Source: Gambelia wislizenii (Eukaryota > Chordata > Lepidosauria > Squamata > Crotaphytidae). From it: a DNA stretch of 64,000 bases. Below, piece after piece: positions 11,983-23,944 of this stretch. Numbering within the stretch: the stretch's first letter is position 1; every line of letters begins with the position of its first letter. Location: contig JAUMIR010000001.1 in assembly GCA_030847615.1 (NCBI GenBank), forward strand, positions 259,717,187-259,781,186. Direction: 5' to 3'. Made by a program: the position numbers and the translations under genes. A model generated the notes under the pieces. The model saw only the letters and a program-made list of their open reading frames with translations, was not told the DNA's origin and ran no database searches.

Positions 11983-12469
11983 GAACCATTTGTCTTACTG
12001 TGAGACAGTCGTTTCCAGTGGAAGAAGGGATGGACATCTTCCCCAGCCAGAGGACTGGCATTGCAAGGAGAATGTAAATAATTTACTTTGTTCAGGGAAA
12101 GGAATGGTACACTGATCCTTCTTATCTGGATTCCCTTTCTGTAAGGTGTTTTTTCTTCTCTTTCTTGTTCAGTCATTCTTTCTTCCTACCCCCCCTCAAA
12201 AAAAAAAAAGAGGAAAGGGAGAGAAAAATAAATTAGCCCAGTCAGTACAAGATTGACATACGAGAGGTATACTTACCCGATATTCAAATTTACAGGAGCA
12301 CTAGAACCTGGGACATTAATTGAGCTTGTATGGGGTGGGCACTCTCAGAAAGGCTTTTGTGTTCCTGTCTATCCAAGAAATGGGAGGACCAACCCAGATC
12401 AGGCAGGATATTTGCCCCTTCTTCCACTGGAAACAACTATCTCACAGGTAAGACAAATGGTTCTTTTTG
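11983..12469. repeat. DIRS-1 3' inverted repeat (internal complementary region and right end)
   Basis: The segment 11983-12036 (GAACCATTTGTCTTAC ... TTCCAGTGGAAGAAGGG) returns as its reverse complement at 12413-12469, about 380 bp apart. In DIRS elements an internal complementary region near the 3' end pairs with the element ends, so this marks the right limit. Confidence 0.75.
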
Positions 12470-14865
12470 GCACAAAGAAATTGTTCATTTTCTAGATAAA
12501 CTAAACTTTAGCTCCACTTAAGTTACTTCAATGTGTAGTTTCAAAAATGATATAAGTGCAATTGCTATGTAACATTCTACATGCCATTATGATGTACATA
12601 TTAGAGTGCAAAGCCAAAACTGAAAATGGTTTATCTCCTCAATATGACTTGATCATTTTTTCAGCTGGAATGAAGAAGAGAAAAATGTGTACCTTAAACT
12701 AACAACCTGCATTTGCAACTTGTTTAGAATGAATTATTCAAGCCCATTTTGAATAGAATATATTAATTATATAGTAATTTTGAAATAGGCTGAAGGGACT
12801 TAATGTCTCAAACAATGCTATTACTGACTTTTTAAAAACTACAACAGATTTTAACCAGCCTGTGTTAGAATATTTAAGTTGTCGTTTATGGATATTTCTA
12901 AATAAAATGAGGAACATCAACTTTTATTATACAGCCTGCCTGATTGAGCACTTAGTTATGGGCACAGGTGCTTTGCTATGCATATGAAACTACCATGCTC
13001 ATGTTTCCCCCAGTAATTTCCATAACGGTCTAAGATTTCCTATATGTACTGATTGGTTCTCTTCTCTCCTTGAAACCAATGAAAGCTGCCTTTAATATGT
13101 CTGAAAATATACAAATGTCTAGACTGAATCATGTAACTTTTTGGGCCCAAAAGCATATAATAAGGCCTGTGCCAAATACTGTATTTAATTTTTATTGTTA
13201 TTAATTAAGCTTTCAGATAAACCTTTTAGACAGATATATTCCAGATATATATTGGGGTATGTTTTTGAAATCTCTTCTTGCAATTGTTCTTAAAGTTTTA
13301 TATGCAATTTGTGTTGAAATATCTCTTTGCTGCCAGAGGATCTAATCTCTTTTCTTCTGCTTTATCCTTAAAAAAAAACCCAAACCTAAAACATTTGAAA
13401 TATTTTCAGATTTCCCGGCTATAAATCATTCCTGACTTTAGTGAATATTCACCCAAAACGTTTTTTTCTGATATTCACTCTCATTGAATAATTGGGAAAA
13501 CTGAGTGAGAAAAATGGGTTGCCAAATTGTATGTTGTTCCATTTATTTCAAATACATAAGCATTAATATAAGACATTCAGTTATATACCAGAATATTCAG
13601 GAAAACCAAGGAAGATTTCTGGAAGGGATGGTCTTGAAACATTTAAGATGCTGTCCTGTACACATACCTTAGAGTAAACCCCATTGAGTTCAAAGAGAGA
13701 TACTTCCAAGTAGACATGTGTAACATTATGCTGTTATGTGCTATATGCATTTTAAAAAGTGACTTGATTTTAATGTTTCTATTAGTTAAAGACAATCATT
13801 GGCTTAGAAGCAAAGATGGTCTTGTTCAGGTAGTAGTACTTTACCTTTCTGCAAGATTCAAGGTGCCCACCCCCATACTTTTGTCTATTTCTCCCTTCCA
13901 GTATTTTCTGTCAATATATTTATATATGTTTGGGGAAATGATTATTAAAAATGGGACACTGTGGTGGTATCTGTCATCACACAGGTCACAAGGCTTTGCT
14001 TTTATTTTAAATGTTGGGTTAATGTAGTAGAAATGACCTAGAAGTACAAGAACTGTAGTTGATGATCACAGTGTGCAACATGAGATTTGTGTAATTGCTT
14101 TTGTACATCTTTGTTTCCTTTCAAGTTTATATACTGTAAAATCTAAATTTGATGTGAATGCTGATGATGGAGTCCTAATTACAGGTTTATTACTTGCTCT
14201 ATCAGTATTGAATAGTCTCTATAATAGTGGTTCTACTGAAATGTAATATCATGCAAAATCTAGAAAGAAATTTGCAGTCTATGATAAATTTGAAGGATGG
14301 CAAAACAACTCTCATTCTAAACCCCTGTGGAAGGATAATCTACACTTTAAACTCTTGGTTCTGGCTCTGTCCATTGCTGGTGCCTTTGGAAGGTTTCCCT
14401 GCCTTAGGCTGAAAAAAAAATCCCCACCTCTGCACACATTTGAGAGTGAGTTTGCTGCAATCAAATTCATCATTAGGGTGAATTAAGGGTGTATGGGGAA
14501 TGTGTCATGTGGTCCCTATAGGGTTTAGTTTCATAAACATTCAGAAGACTTTTTTTAATTAACTTGAGATGTATGTAAATTTTCATAAATCTTTTGTATA
14601 CCTTAGTGTACTCTTTGTACTGCACATTAATATGTTTCAGAAAAAAATGGTGTAATTTATGAAAAGTGCCACTCAACTGATCGTACACTGTTGTTTGTGA
14701 AAACTGTTGACTTATATTTCTACTTCACTCAAATGCTTCTGGGTGTGATGATGAACAGTTTTGCCTTCAGTTTTTGCTCAGGTATTTTATGTTCAAGCAC
14801 TCTAGTGTGTGTTTTTTAATTGTATTTTGTGTATTGAGAAAAATAAAAACAATGAAAATGTATGT
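12470..14865 (+). other. AT-rich region, possible distal PGAP1 3' UTR or intergenic
   Basis: I recognise no exons or coding motifs. An old palindromic interspersed repeat lies at about 13650-13722. The stretch ends in a strong polyadenylation context at 14842. If that signal serves PGAP1, the 3' UTR would be about 12 kb including DIRS-1, which I cannot confirm. Confidence 0.35.
14842..14847 (+). terminator. Candidate distal polyadenylation signal
   Basis: AATAAA sits in an A-rich context and is followed by TATGTGTGTC, a good GU-rich downstream element. It may be a distal PGAP1 site. Confidence 0.35.
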
Positions 14866-16246
14866 GTGTCAAGTTCCACGGAACTATAGGTTTCTTTAAC
14901 TTGTTCTCATACCATGGCCTTCTAACAGTGGGTCAGACACACATAACTGTGAAAATACCACACCAGTGAGTTATTTGATGCATCTGTGGTTTTTAAGTTC
15001 TGATGTGGGTCGTCAAGGTACTTTTAAAAATGAAGTACCAAAGGAAAACATTGTTAGCCGCATAAATTAAACAAGTGTCAACAGTCCTTTTTGTGATCTT
15101 GCCTTTTTACATGAACAAATGGTTGACCAAAGGAAATTGAAAAGAAAATGATACAACAAACAACAAAGATGCAGCAGAAGACCCCCCCCCCAAAAAAAGT
15201 TTTAATTTTACTTGCTTTGTCTCCAGCCCTCCCCAAATGGGAGTGGCTTTGTGGGAAAAGATACTTGTTGGGTTGGAGACTTAGAATAATTTGAATTTTT
15301 CATTGCTCAGTGTTTTTGTTTGACTAGAACAATAAAACTGACTTTATCATTTCCTTATACAGGAAATGACTGCCCATTCAAATTAATTTGGTACTTTACT
15401 TTGATGAAACTGCCTCCTGCATGTGGATGTAGTAGAAGCACCACTTTTGCAGTATGGGTAGAAAATCATTTGGTAAATTAGCACTCTCCACTGAAGCATG
15501 TACTTTTGATTTTAAACAAGTGTAATTAAGCTGTTCTGTGTTGCATTTGTCACAGAACCAGCGGAGGGGGCATCTTTTTAACCATTTCAACAGTTCTATT
15601 TTTTAAAAAAATCCAAACCAAGATTGTTCATATACAGTTCAATTTCTATAGTACAAAAGCACCTAAACAATATTATTGCCATCATCATTATCATGAAGTT
15701 TATCTGTGTATCAGTTTTCTAAGGTAAAAGCATACTAAAAGTAGTTTACAGCAACTTCAGAAAAATTGACATAAGGTATAACATTTCCAAATAATTAAAT
15801 GAGTACAGGTTAAATCTTAGTTTCATAAACAATAAACAGTTCAGAGTAAAAATTGCAAAATGAAACAATACATAAACATCTAATGAAGGAGAAATTTCCA
15901 AACGAAGAGATTTAACTCAAATAGCAGTAAAAAAGAATAAATGTTATTGAAAGCATAATGATGCCACGACTACAAATGCTAAAGAAGAACATACTATTGT
16001 AGAACTCTTACCAGCAACAGCTGCCTTTACAGGTAGAATCAGTTCGGGCTCCAGGCAGGTAGAAATGGACACAGCAAGCAATGGCCATGTGAAACTGCAT
16101 CTCTTCCCTTCACCATGCAGTGATCATGCCATATTGCAATGTGACTGTTGGAGTCCCTGCTTTGGGATGTCATGTGGCCAACTCTGGATCCTATCTCCCT
16201 GCATTGACCTAAGTCAGCTATTGTTAAGAGCAGTGCACTAAGTTTA
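14866..16246. other. No gene or repeat recognised
   Basis: AT-rich intergenic DNA with a short C-then-A homopolymer near 15182-15198. I see no supportable feature. Confidence 0.5.
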
Positions 16247-16917
16247 CCATATATTCCGGCATATAAGACGACTGGGCGCATAAGACGACCCCCCAATTTT
16301 TAAGTTAAAATATAGAGTTTGCCCCCCCCCCGGCCAGCCAGCTGCCTGGAAAGCCTGTCCCCCACCAGCCAGCCAGCTCAGTGGCTGTAGATGATGGAAT
16401 AGTCTGTGAAATTAAAGGACTGAGAACAGCTAAAAAAGCATGGGATACTTTGAAAAATCTCTGTGGTGTTCAATCTTTGGAAAGTAAGGTTGCATTAATA
16501 CTGTATGTTGGTTAATATGAAGCTATCAAATCCCAAATTTTTGAATGAGCACATTAATGAATGAACACATTAATGGTTTTAGAGCCACAGTGGTAGACAA
16601 GAGAATTTCACCATAGACAAAACTTGATGCAGAATGAGAAGTTGAATCCAGAAATTCTAATTTTAGGCTAACTTGTCCTGAAAAGAAACATCATTTTGAC
16701 TCTCCTGAGCTAAATAGAGGGCCATTTAACTCTTCAAATGCAAAGCAGTCATTCTCACAGCAGGAGGAAGGATCTGCTGGGAAAACTGCCCAGGCCATTT
16801 TACACTTCAGTCATTCTCACAGCAGGGGAAAAGGTCTACTGGGGTATAAGACCACCCCCCCACTTTTGAGGAGATTTTCAAGTGTTAAAAAGTAGTCTTG
16901 TATGCAAGAATATACGG
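16247..16917. mobile_element. TA-flanked DNA transposon, CCGTATATTCC family, copy 1
   Basis: The left end reads CCATATATTCCGGCATATAA and the right end is the inverse of CCGTATATTC. TA flanks both sides (16245-16246 and 16918-16919), the target-site signature of Tc1/mariner-type elements. The subterminal 'ataagacgactgggcg' motif matches the copy at 38920. The interior carries unrelated sequence with copia-like coding traces. Confidence 0.65.
16390..16720 (+). pseudogene. Copia-like gag fragment (tentative)
   Basis: The + strand reads CEIKGLRTAKKAWDTLKNLC, then QSLESKVALIL and, after a frame change, LVNMKLSNPKFLNEHINE. This resembles the Ty1/copia gag pattern (aKeaWd.L ... sK ... l..lkm ... 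l.eHi). It is broken and lies inside the TA-flanked element. No zinc knuckle or pol is visible. Confidence 0.4.
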
Positions 16918-18334
16918 TATTTGTTTTTTGGGGAGGAACTCTTCCAGGCACTAACTTTGCAAGACCTTATTGGCCAAAGGTTCTAAAAACAGACAATTAA
17001 CCAGAGTGACTCCAAGTAAAATTAAGGTAGAAGGGGAGAAATCAGGTCGAAGACAAGCTGTTTTTGCAATAAAAACAATTATTTCTTTATTAAAAAGACA
17101 GAAAAAGATAGCAATAGAGACCAATAGAACAGTCTATATTCAATACAAGCTGTTAATAGGAGTTTCTTCAAAGGACAAAGAGTGGGACAGTGGCACAGGT
17201 ACTAAAAAACCTACTCCTGACCAATCTAAGGGGGCCAGAGAGACATAGCTAAGCTTTAAGGGGCTACAGACTAAGATACACAAATTTTCTCACCCTCTGA
17301 TGCAAAGAAGGTGCTGGGTAGCTGAAGAACAGGGCAGCTGATGAGGAAAACCATGGGGGGGATTGAAAGGAAGGAGATCCTATGGAGAAAGCTTCAGGAG
17401 AATTATCTTCTGGAAAAAAATAGACTTCTGGGGAACGAGCTTCTGAAAAGAGAAACTGGTGTGTGTGTATCCATTTTCTAACTTGGGGGCTGTCACCTGG
17501 AGTGAGGGGCACCTCTGGGCAAAGCAAAACATGACCTTAATGTTATTCTGTTGCAGGATTCGAAAGGCCCTATGTGCTTAGAGTGATATGATGAGTGCAA
17601 AGCCTATGGCTCATGTGCAAAGGTTTTTTTTTGTCTGTGTGCAAAGACTAGATGTGAACGTGATCTCTGTGTTTCACTCTCTGGGGGCAAGGTACACCCG
17701 AGACAGTGCCAGTTAGGTATACATACACATTTGTCCTACTTCAAATCCAAATAGGATTGCCCAACGTCTCTGGAAACTGCACAGTACCTTACAAACTGGG
17801 GTGTACCAGTCTGAGTCAGCTTGGCAGGGTTTCCATTCAGTGGAGGTAAACAACACAGTTAAGTGCTGAATGCTCTCAATTACACCATTTCCTTGTCATC
17901 AGGAAGGAGGGAAATTCCAGTTTGTACTTTAAAATGAGGCCTGAGTTCTCCAAGATGGACAGGGAATCCAGGCTGTTCAGTATCCTACCTTTCCAATATG
18001 CCTCTTCACACTGTGTGCAGACTTTGGCAAGAGGCAACTCCCTACCTGACACATCAAAGTCTACTTGAAATTCATATTTATTGAGCATAACCTGTAACGC
18101 TGTCAGCAAGGAAAGACCATCTGCTGCTTATAACAGCTGCTGTTGCCCTAGAGGAGCCTAGGAAAAAAACGGCTGAAAGAATAGTGGAGCAAGGAGAAAG
18201 AAGACAGCAGAGATAAGCTGACCTATAGAGACATCTGGGAAGTGGGAGACAGGAAAAAGGAGTTCATCAGATTGGCTTTGCTTTCAGTGCACAGCAACTG
18301 TCTGGCAACGAGCAGAATTTTGAACATTAGTAGA
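16918..18334. other. Unassigned; one short open frame
   Basis: A frame of 92 codons is open at 16970-17248 (MAKGSKNRQLTRVTPSKIKV and a Lys-rich remainder). It has no recognised family, and it could be a remnant of a retroelement N-terminus. Nothing else is supportable. Confidence 0.4.
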
Positions 18335-18340
18335 AAAGGC

Positions 18341-18450
18341 CATTCTCTGTCTGCAGAGGAGACAATGTGGGTTAGTCCCACCGCCGCCCAGGCAAGGCAA
18401 AGGATTCTATGACTTTGAGCCTTCAGGCTTCTACAGGGAACCCAGATCTT
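18341..18450. repeat. DIRS-2 left inverted terminal repeat
   Basis: 'cccaggcaagg' and 'gagccttcaggcttct' in the left end reappear in inverse order and orientation at 24113-24190. The outermost part, CATTCTCTGTCTGCAGAGGA, is complementary to the internal region at 23945-23971. Confidence 0.75.
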
Positions 18451-18738
18451 CCTCCTCCAGTTCTTTCCCTTGCTCAGGTCAGGTTGCTCTTGCTGCTTCT
18501 CTTTCTCAGCTTTGCCTATTTTAATCCTCAAAAGTTCTTTTAGCCTTGCCCTTTCTACTTTTCTTTCTTCCCTTTGTGTTTCTCTTTTGATCCTTCTTCA
18601 TGCCCATCAGGTTCTCTCTGTCATGTTTCCCTCCATTCCCCTCCACCTGCTCTTCCGTCAAGTTTCTCTTTGTCATGTTTGCCCTACCTCTACATTTTTC
18701 TCTCCTTGTCCTCTTCACCTCAGAATCATTGCTTGTTG

Positions 18739-21090
18739 ATGGATAAAGTTGCCACCAAATCTACCAGGCAACAGCAGGGGACAAAGCCTCGCCAGTCTCC
18801 CATGAAGCATGTCCACTTGGTCAGGTAAACCTGTGCAACTCTAACTACCTCCCCAGGGAGCCATATAAGCACATGGAGGCCCATCTCCCCAGAAGTGGCT
18901 AGAATGTCCATTTCTGCTTTGGTGGAGCCAATCCTGATTGCCACATTGGCAGCAGGTGTATGTAGCTTTTTCTGTGGCTCAGGGAGCAATGTCTCCTACA
19001 GCTGCATTTGACATCTCTGGCTGTCTTTGGGAGATGACTCTGAAGGGGAGATGGTGCTTGAGGACTCAGGAACAGGGGACAAGTCTGTTGAGCTAGCAGT
19101 TTCTCAGGATGAAGATGGTAAGAATAACATTTGGTCCAAGGATGAGGGAGTGGTTTTCCCCCACCAACTGCATTTTCTTACCCTCCATTCAGCAACAATC
19201 TCAAGGCTCCACATAGACATGACACCCCTTTCAGTAGTAGCAGCAGCTATCTTGGGAGCACCTCAGTAGCGGGTGGCCCTGTTGGGTGTCCTCCTACTTC
19301 TGGCAGTCACGCTGATTGCTCCCTTCCTTTTTGTTGGTCTGTTCTCAGGCTGAAATTTTGATTTCTCTCATGTACATTCCTTTCATAGGCCCTTTTCTGC
19401 TTCTTTCTTTCCTATCCTTATGTATAATGAAGAGGCCTTCATTCAAAAAGTCACACCAGCCATCTCCAGCACATCTGTTCCCAGCTGCCATGCCTCTACA
19501 ACCTTCTTCTAAGTGTTCCACCTCTGCTCCTCAGCCCTGCTTAACATTAAAGTGCTCTAAGCTGTTGTCTCCTTTTGTCTCTCAAGGGCACTCCTTCTCT
19601 GATGAGGGCGAAGTTGCCTGTCCAGATCCTAGGGCATTTACTATCTTCAGCCAGATCTTATCAGGCCACTGGTCTGAGGCTGAAGAGGGAGACTCTGGTT
19701 GGACTCTGAACAGCAGAAAGAATTTTATAGCAAAAGGCTTTCCAGCACTAAAGCTTTATTCCTCTCTTGACATAAGTCTATAGCAGCTTTAGGCCTGCAG
19801 AAGCCAGGTAAGGACAGCTCCTCCAAGGGCAGATATCCTTAATTCTTCAGATCTAAATAGAAGAGAAGTACTTAAATCCTGTTGTTCTTTTTCAGTCTGA
19901 CTTTAAACAGTTAGTTAAACTTGAAATGGGATTATCTCATGGTAGGTAGGTAGGTAGGAGGGGGTCAATGTAGCTCAGAAGCTTTACTCTACACCCAGAG
20001 GCAATGGACATGCTGAAAGTGCCTCTCATGGACAACCCAATCATAGCTCTCCTGTCAAGTGTTCCTGTGTCTAAGGAGGGCAAAATCTCCCCCCCCCAAA
20101 AAAAGAAATGAAAAGAGGGTTAATAAAAGTCCTAGAAAAGGTATGAGGTTGCAGTCTTATTCTTGCACATTTGATTGATTCATGGTCTCCTGGGCTTCTT
20201 TGATTTGGACTGAGGACCTCATGTAATCCAGGACCTGGGTGCCTGACTTCTCCATAAGATGCTGTTAAGGTGGAGCCTCTCTCCTTCACTGTGCAATTCA
20301 ACTTCACAGAGAAGGGAAGGAAGCTCCCAGCTTTTGGGTACAATTTGAAACACACTCTCTCAGGGCTCCTGTAGCCTAGAAGTCCCTGGAGAACTGTGTC
20401 TCCTTCAGTAGTCTGCCACCACTCCTTGATTTAACTTAATTTTGAAATGTGGTTACAAGGAGACAATCACATTGTTATTTTAAAACTTCCAGCCTTAAAT
20501 GAGGGTTAGCCCTAGTCCCTCCTTCTCAAGCCAAAGAGACTCCAGATAGCTGACCGAAAAGGAATGTGAGGCAAGTTTGTAGAAAAAAGGGAGAAAACTT
20601 TGTGAAGTCGAAGGCTTTCACGGCCGGAATCCATAGATTTTCCTTGGGTTTCTTCCGGGCTGTGAGGCCGTGTTCTGGAATAGTTTCTTTCTGACACTTC
20701 ACCTGCATCTGTGGCTGACATCCTCAGAGACGTCTTTCTTTGAGGATGCCAGCCACAGATGCAGGTGAAACATCAGAAAGAAACTATTCCAGAACACAGC
20801 CTCACAGCCCGGAAGAAACCCAAGGAAAATCTAGAGAAAACTTTATTTCTAGTTCCAAGCACTTAAGTACTTAGCATGGCTACTCAGAGTTTACAAGGCT
20901 TTAGCTTTTGTGTTTGATGCTACATTCACAGGTTAAAGCATTGGGATGTCAATTCACACTGTAGGTCTAACTTGACTTTGGTTCCCTTTTCTAACTCCCT
21001 CCTTTTTGAGGAACAAGTGCTTAAAGACATTCTTGCTGAGACCAAAGATAAGAAAAAGCCATGCCCTCTATACATAAAAAAGAAGAGGGG
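18739..21090 (+). pseudogene. DIRS-2 gag-like region (broken)
   Basis: The scattered frames include an acidic Ser-rich stretch near 19600 (SDEGEVACPDPRAFTIFSQI), the motif MDMLKVPLMDNPIIALLSSV near 20010, and ILAETKDKKK near 21030. These match in order HKLQVPLVDGPVTTL and NTKDKKK of DIRS-1. The Penelope unit at 20602 and many stops break it. Confidence 0.55.
20602..20833. mobile_element. Penelope-like inverted-pair unit, with 11-bp target duplication, inside DIRS-2
   Basis: Two Penelope 3' ends lie head to head: the minus copy begins GTGAAGTCGAAGGCTTTCAC and the plus copy carries GATGCCAGCCACAGATGCAG. The whole 232-bp unit is flanked by a perfect duplication, GAGAAAACTTT, at 20591-20601 and 20834-20844. 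It therefore inserted as one piece. The hammerhead-like core letters are mutated in both arms. Confidence 0.82.
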
Positions 21091-21129
21091 GGAAACAGGC
21101 TAAGCAGTCCCTCCTTTTCAGTCCTTTCA

Positions 21130-22570
21130 TATGTTCTGTAGGCACAGGAACTTCAGTAATTTCAAGCCAGCCTGGGTTTACTCCAGATTGCCAAGCTGCT
21201 CCCAAGACACAATGTCTCAGACCCAGGGCCCAGAGGGACAGCCCCCAAAGCCAGCTCCAGATACCTTCAGACTCCTTGAGCCTTCTGGTGGTAGGGACAT
21301 TGGCCCAGTGTCTTTCTACCTAGAAGGGCTCATTGGTTAGTCAATGAATCTTGAAAACAATAAGAGATGGTTACTATATAGAATTTGATGCACTACTCCA
21401 TAGGTGTTTCCTTCTATCTCCAGTTTCCTCATCTCCTCATAAGAGATGGCTGATGGCCATGGCAATCCAGCAACTCTTGGACATTGTGGTAGTACCTCCT
21501 CAGGAAGTCTTCAGCAATGTCTATTGCAACTTCTTGATCCTCAAGATGGATGGGGATTTTTGTTCCATCATGAACCTCAGAGCTACAATGGAACATCTTC
21601 AAACCATCAGTAGGGAATTTACTGGGGGGCGGTGTCTACCTACCATCCATCAACTTGAAGAAGGTGTACCTTCACATCCCAATTTGTGTTACTTGCAGGA
21701 AATTCCTACAGTTCTCCTATCTGGCCTCTTATTATCAGTTCCAGACCCTCTCCTTTAGTTTAATTTTGGCCCCCAAATTTGAACAAAGCTGATGGTGGCC
21801 TTAGTTGCCTTTCTCAGGTTGCAAAGTGTCTATATGTACCTGTAAATGGATGAAAGCACCTAAGGCCTCCAAATTCCAGGGCAGGTGCTTGCCCATGTCC
21901 TATGGGATCACGAGTTACTGGCCAACTAATGTCCTACGGGATCACAGGTTACTGGCCAGCTTTTTTTAAAAAGCCATCTTACCCCACCAACAAAGATTCT
22001 TTACACCAGGCTAGGTCAGACCTCTTACTGTCCTGTCAGGTCAGGGTGTCCTTCAAGTGGCAGGTGCTGGAGACAATTTTCTCAAGGGGTGGGTCTCCAG
22101 GATCCTCTTAAAGTCCTGGTCACCACTGAAGTCAGCCTCCTAGGGTGGTGGGCTCACTGTCAGGGCCATATAGCTGAGGACCCGTGGACCAGACAAAAAG
22201 CACAATGCAATATAAATTGGCTTGAGATGAGGGCCATTCTCCTCATGTTCTTTCACTTCCACAAGCTAGTTCTCTGTCACATGTTCATTGACTCAGACAA
22301 CATGTCCACCAAGGCACAAGTCAAGAGGCATGGGGGAATCGCATGCTCAGTCCCTCCACAAAGAGGCAGCCCTTCTATTGTCTTGTGGGGAGAACTATCT
22401 GCATTCTCTGCTGGCCCAGCACATTCAAGGGGACCTACACAAAGAGGCAAACTTCCTCAGTGGGCAGATCCTGAATCCAGGCAAATGGAGCTTTGATCCA
22501 GATGTATTCCAACAATTTCAAAATTGCTTTGGAAATCACCTGCAAAATTGCTTTGGAAAGCTTCAGGTAA
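21130..22570 (+). pseudogene. DIRS-2 reverse transcriptase / RNase H (broken)
   Basis: The pieces read IRDGYYIEFDALLHR (21351), VVPPQEVFSNVYCNFLILKM followed by DGDFCSIMNLRAT (21490-21590), then RNase H pieces LGWWAHCQGHIAEDPW, INWLEMRAILLMFFHF and FIDSDNMSTKAQVKRHGG (22130-22340), and FLSGQILNPGKWSFDPDVFQ (22450-22510). The order and motifs parallel DIRS-1. Multiple stops are present. Confidence 0.68.
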
Positions 22571-22979
22571 CCCTTTCTTAACAAGCAAAAACACAAAGTT
22601 GGACAGGTTCTTAACAAGGTTTCTGTCCCCACTAACAGAAGGTCAGGACACACTGGAGCCTTGGTATCCTTGCAGCCTTCTTTATGCCTTCCCTCCAATT
22701 CCTCTGATCTCCCGAGTCCTGATGAAGGTGGGGAAGGAGGCAGCCTCATTGGCCAAGGGGCCTATGGCTCTCAGAGTTCCTGGTTCCCTCCTTGTCTCCC
22801 CCATCTTCTGTCTCAAGGCCCAGTGTTCCACCCAGCCCCTACCTGGCTGCACCTAACCATTTGGCTTCTGAAAGGTGAGGCTATTTGGGCCTAGGTTACT
22901 CTGAGGGCATTTTCAATATACTTTTGGTGCCCTCACACTTCTACTGTATGAATTTACAAGACTCCCTAGAAGGCATTTC

Positions 22980-23900
22980 TGCATTGGTGTAGAAGGTACA
23001 TTAATCACAGGAAAGCTGGGGTTAAGGAACTATTGGATTTCCTACCAAGAGGTCTTAATTTGGGATTAAAGCCTAATACCCTCTGCAGACAGGTTTCTGC
23101 CCTATCTTCCATTCTGTTGGCCTCTAAGAAAATCCTATTATCTCTGCATCCATATGTCAGGTGTTGCCTGATGCATCTTTCTGATTTGCTCCCCAGTTTG
23201 GCACTGCTTTCCCCCTTGAAGCTTACATAAATTTTTCAAAGTGCTGACTGCTGCCCCTCTAAATCAGATTCTCTCGGGATCCTGTCTCTGAATGACAGGT
23301 TCCTTGAGGCCCTCACTTCAGCAAGGAGGATTTCAGAACTCTGGGCATTCTCAGTTAACTCTTCACTATGCCATTTTGACAAAAAATGGGTCACAATTTG
23401 ATTACATCCAGCCTTTTTACCTAAATTAATCTCATCCTTTCATCGGTCACAGCCTATTATTTTATCCAGTCTACACAACCCTTCACACCCACTGGAGAGG
23501 AAGTGGCACAAGCATTAGGCAAGCATTCAAAAATATATCAAGGCAACACACTTCTTTTGTCAGACAGAGGCTCTCTTTGTCTCTTTCCTCCCAGACCTGT
23601 TGGTTAGGAAAGCTTCATTTTCCACACTGGTGTAATGTTTCAGGGCTGCATTTTTTGGCCTCCTCTGGATTGGGCCTTCCTAAACCTTCTGTGATGGTTA
23701 CACAGTCCACATGATCCACTGCTGTCTCTGCAACCTTCTGCACAAGCACTCCTCACAAATACTCCCCTGGGGGAGAGCTGCAGGGCGGCACCTCCTCCAT
23801 TTGTTCTACCTTCAATAAGCATTACAAGTTGAGAAGTTTGCATCAGCCAGGACTTCCTTTGGCAGGAGAGGTCTGCAAAGCATTGTCACTGCTTAAACCT
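22980..23900 (+). pseudogene. DIRS-2 tyrosine recombinase (broken)
   Basis: This lies where the recombinase sits in DIRS-1. The translation reads ELLDFLPRGLNLGLKPNT and QVSALSSIL near 23025-23110, with further degraded segments to about 23900. Individual catalytic residues cannot be assigned. Confidence 0.45.
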
Positions 23901-23944
23901 TTAATGCGACCATCCCTCTCAGCTTTGGCACATCTTATCCTGGA

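Larger units (their letters stand above)
7280..12469 (+). mobile_element. DIRS-type tyrosine-recombinase retrotransposon 1 (5'-truncated, decayed)
   Basis: The order is gag-like, reverse transcriptase, RNase H, tyrosine recombinase, all on +, followed by an inverted-repeat 3' end, which is the DIRS layout. Conserved pieces are the gag run FAAAASLNATQFNLRVQATS, RT with LPFGLTSAPRVFTKIM and the YLDD catalytic box, an RNase H tail reading RADWLSRM, and recombinase core GALSTHKELC. Many frameshifts and stops break it. The left terminal repeat is missing, since nothing near 7.2 kb matches the right end, so the left limit is approximate. A Penelope fragment is inserted at 9318-9538. It lies downstream of PGAP1 in the same orientation. 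Confidence 0.85.

Noticed and set aside
20602..20790. Hammerhead ribozymes in the DIRS-2 Penelope unit
   Set aside because: The core letters are changed in both arms (TTGAGGA on plus; GAAG in place of GAAA on minus), so only the ancestry, not a ribozyme, is supported. The same applies to the copies at 38130, 40098, 40510 and 63526.
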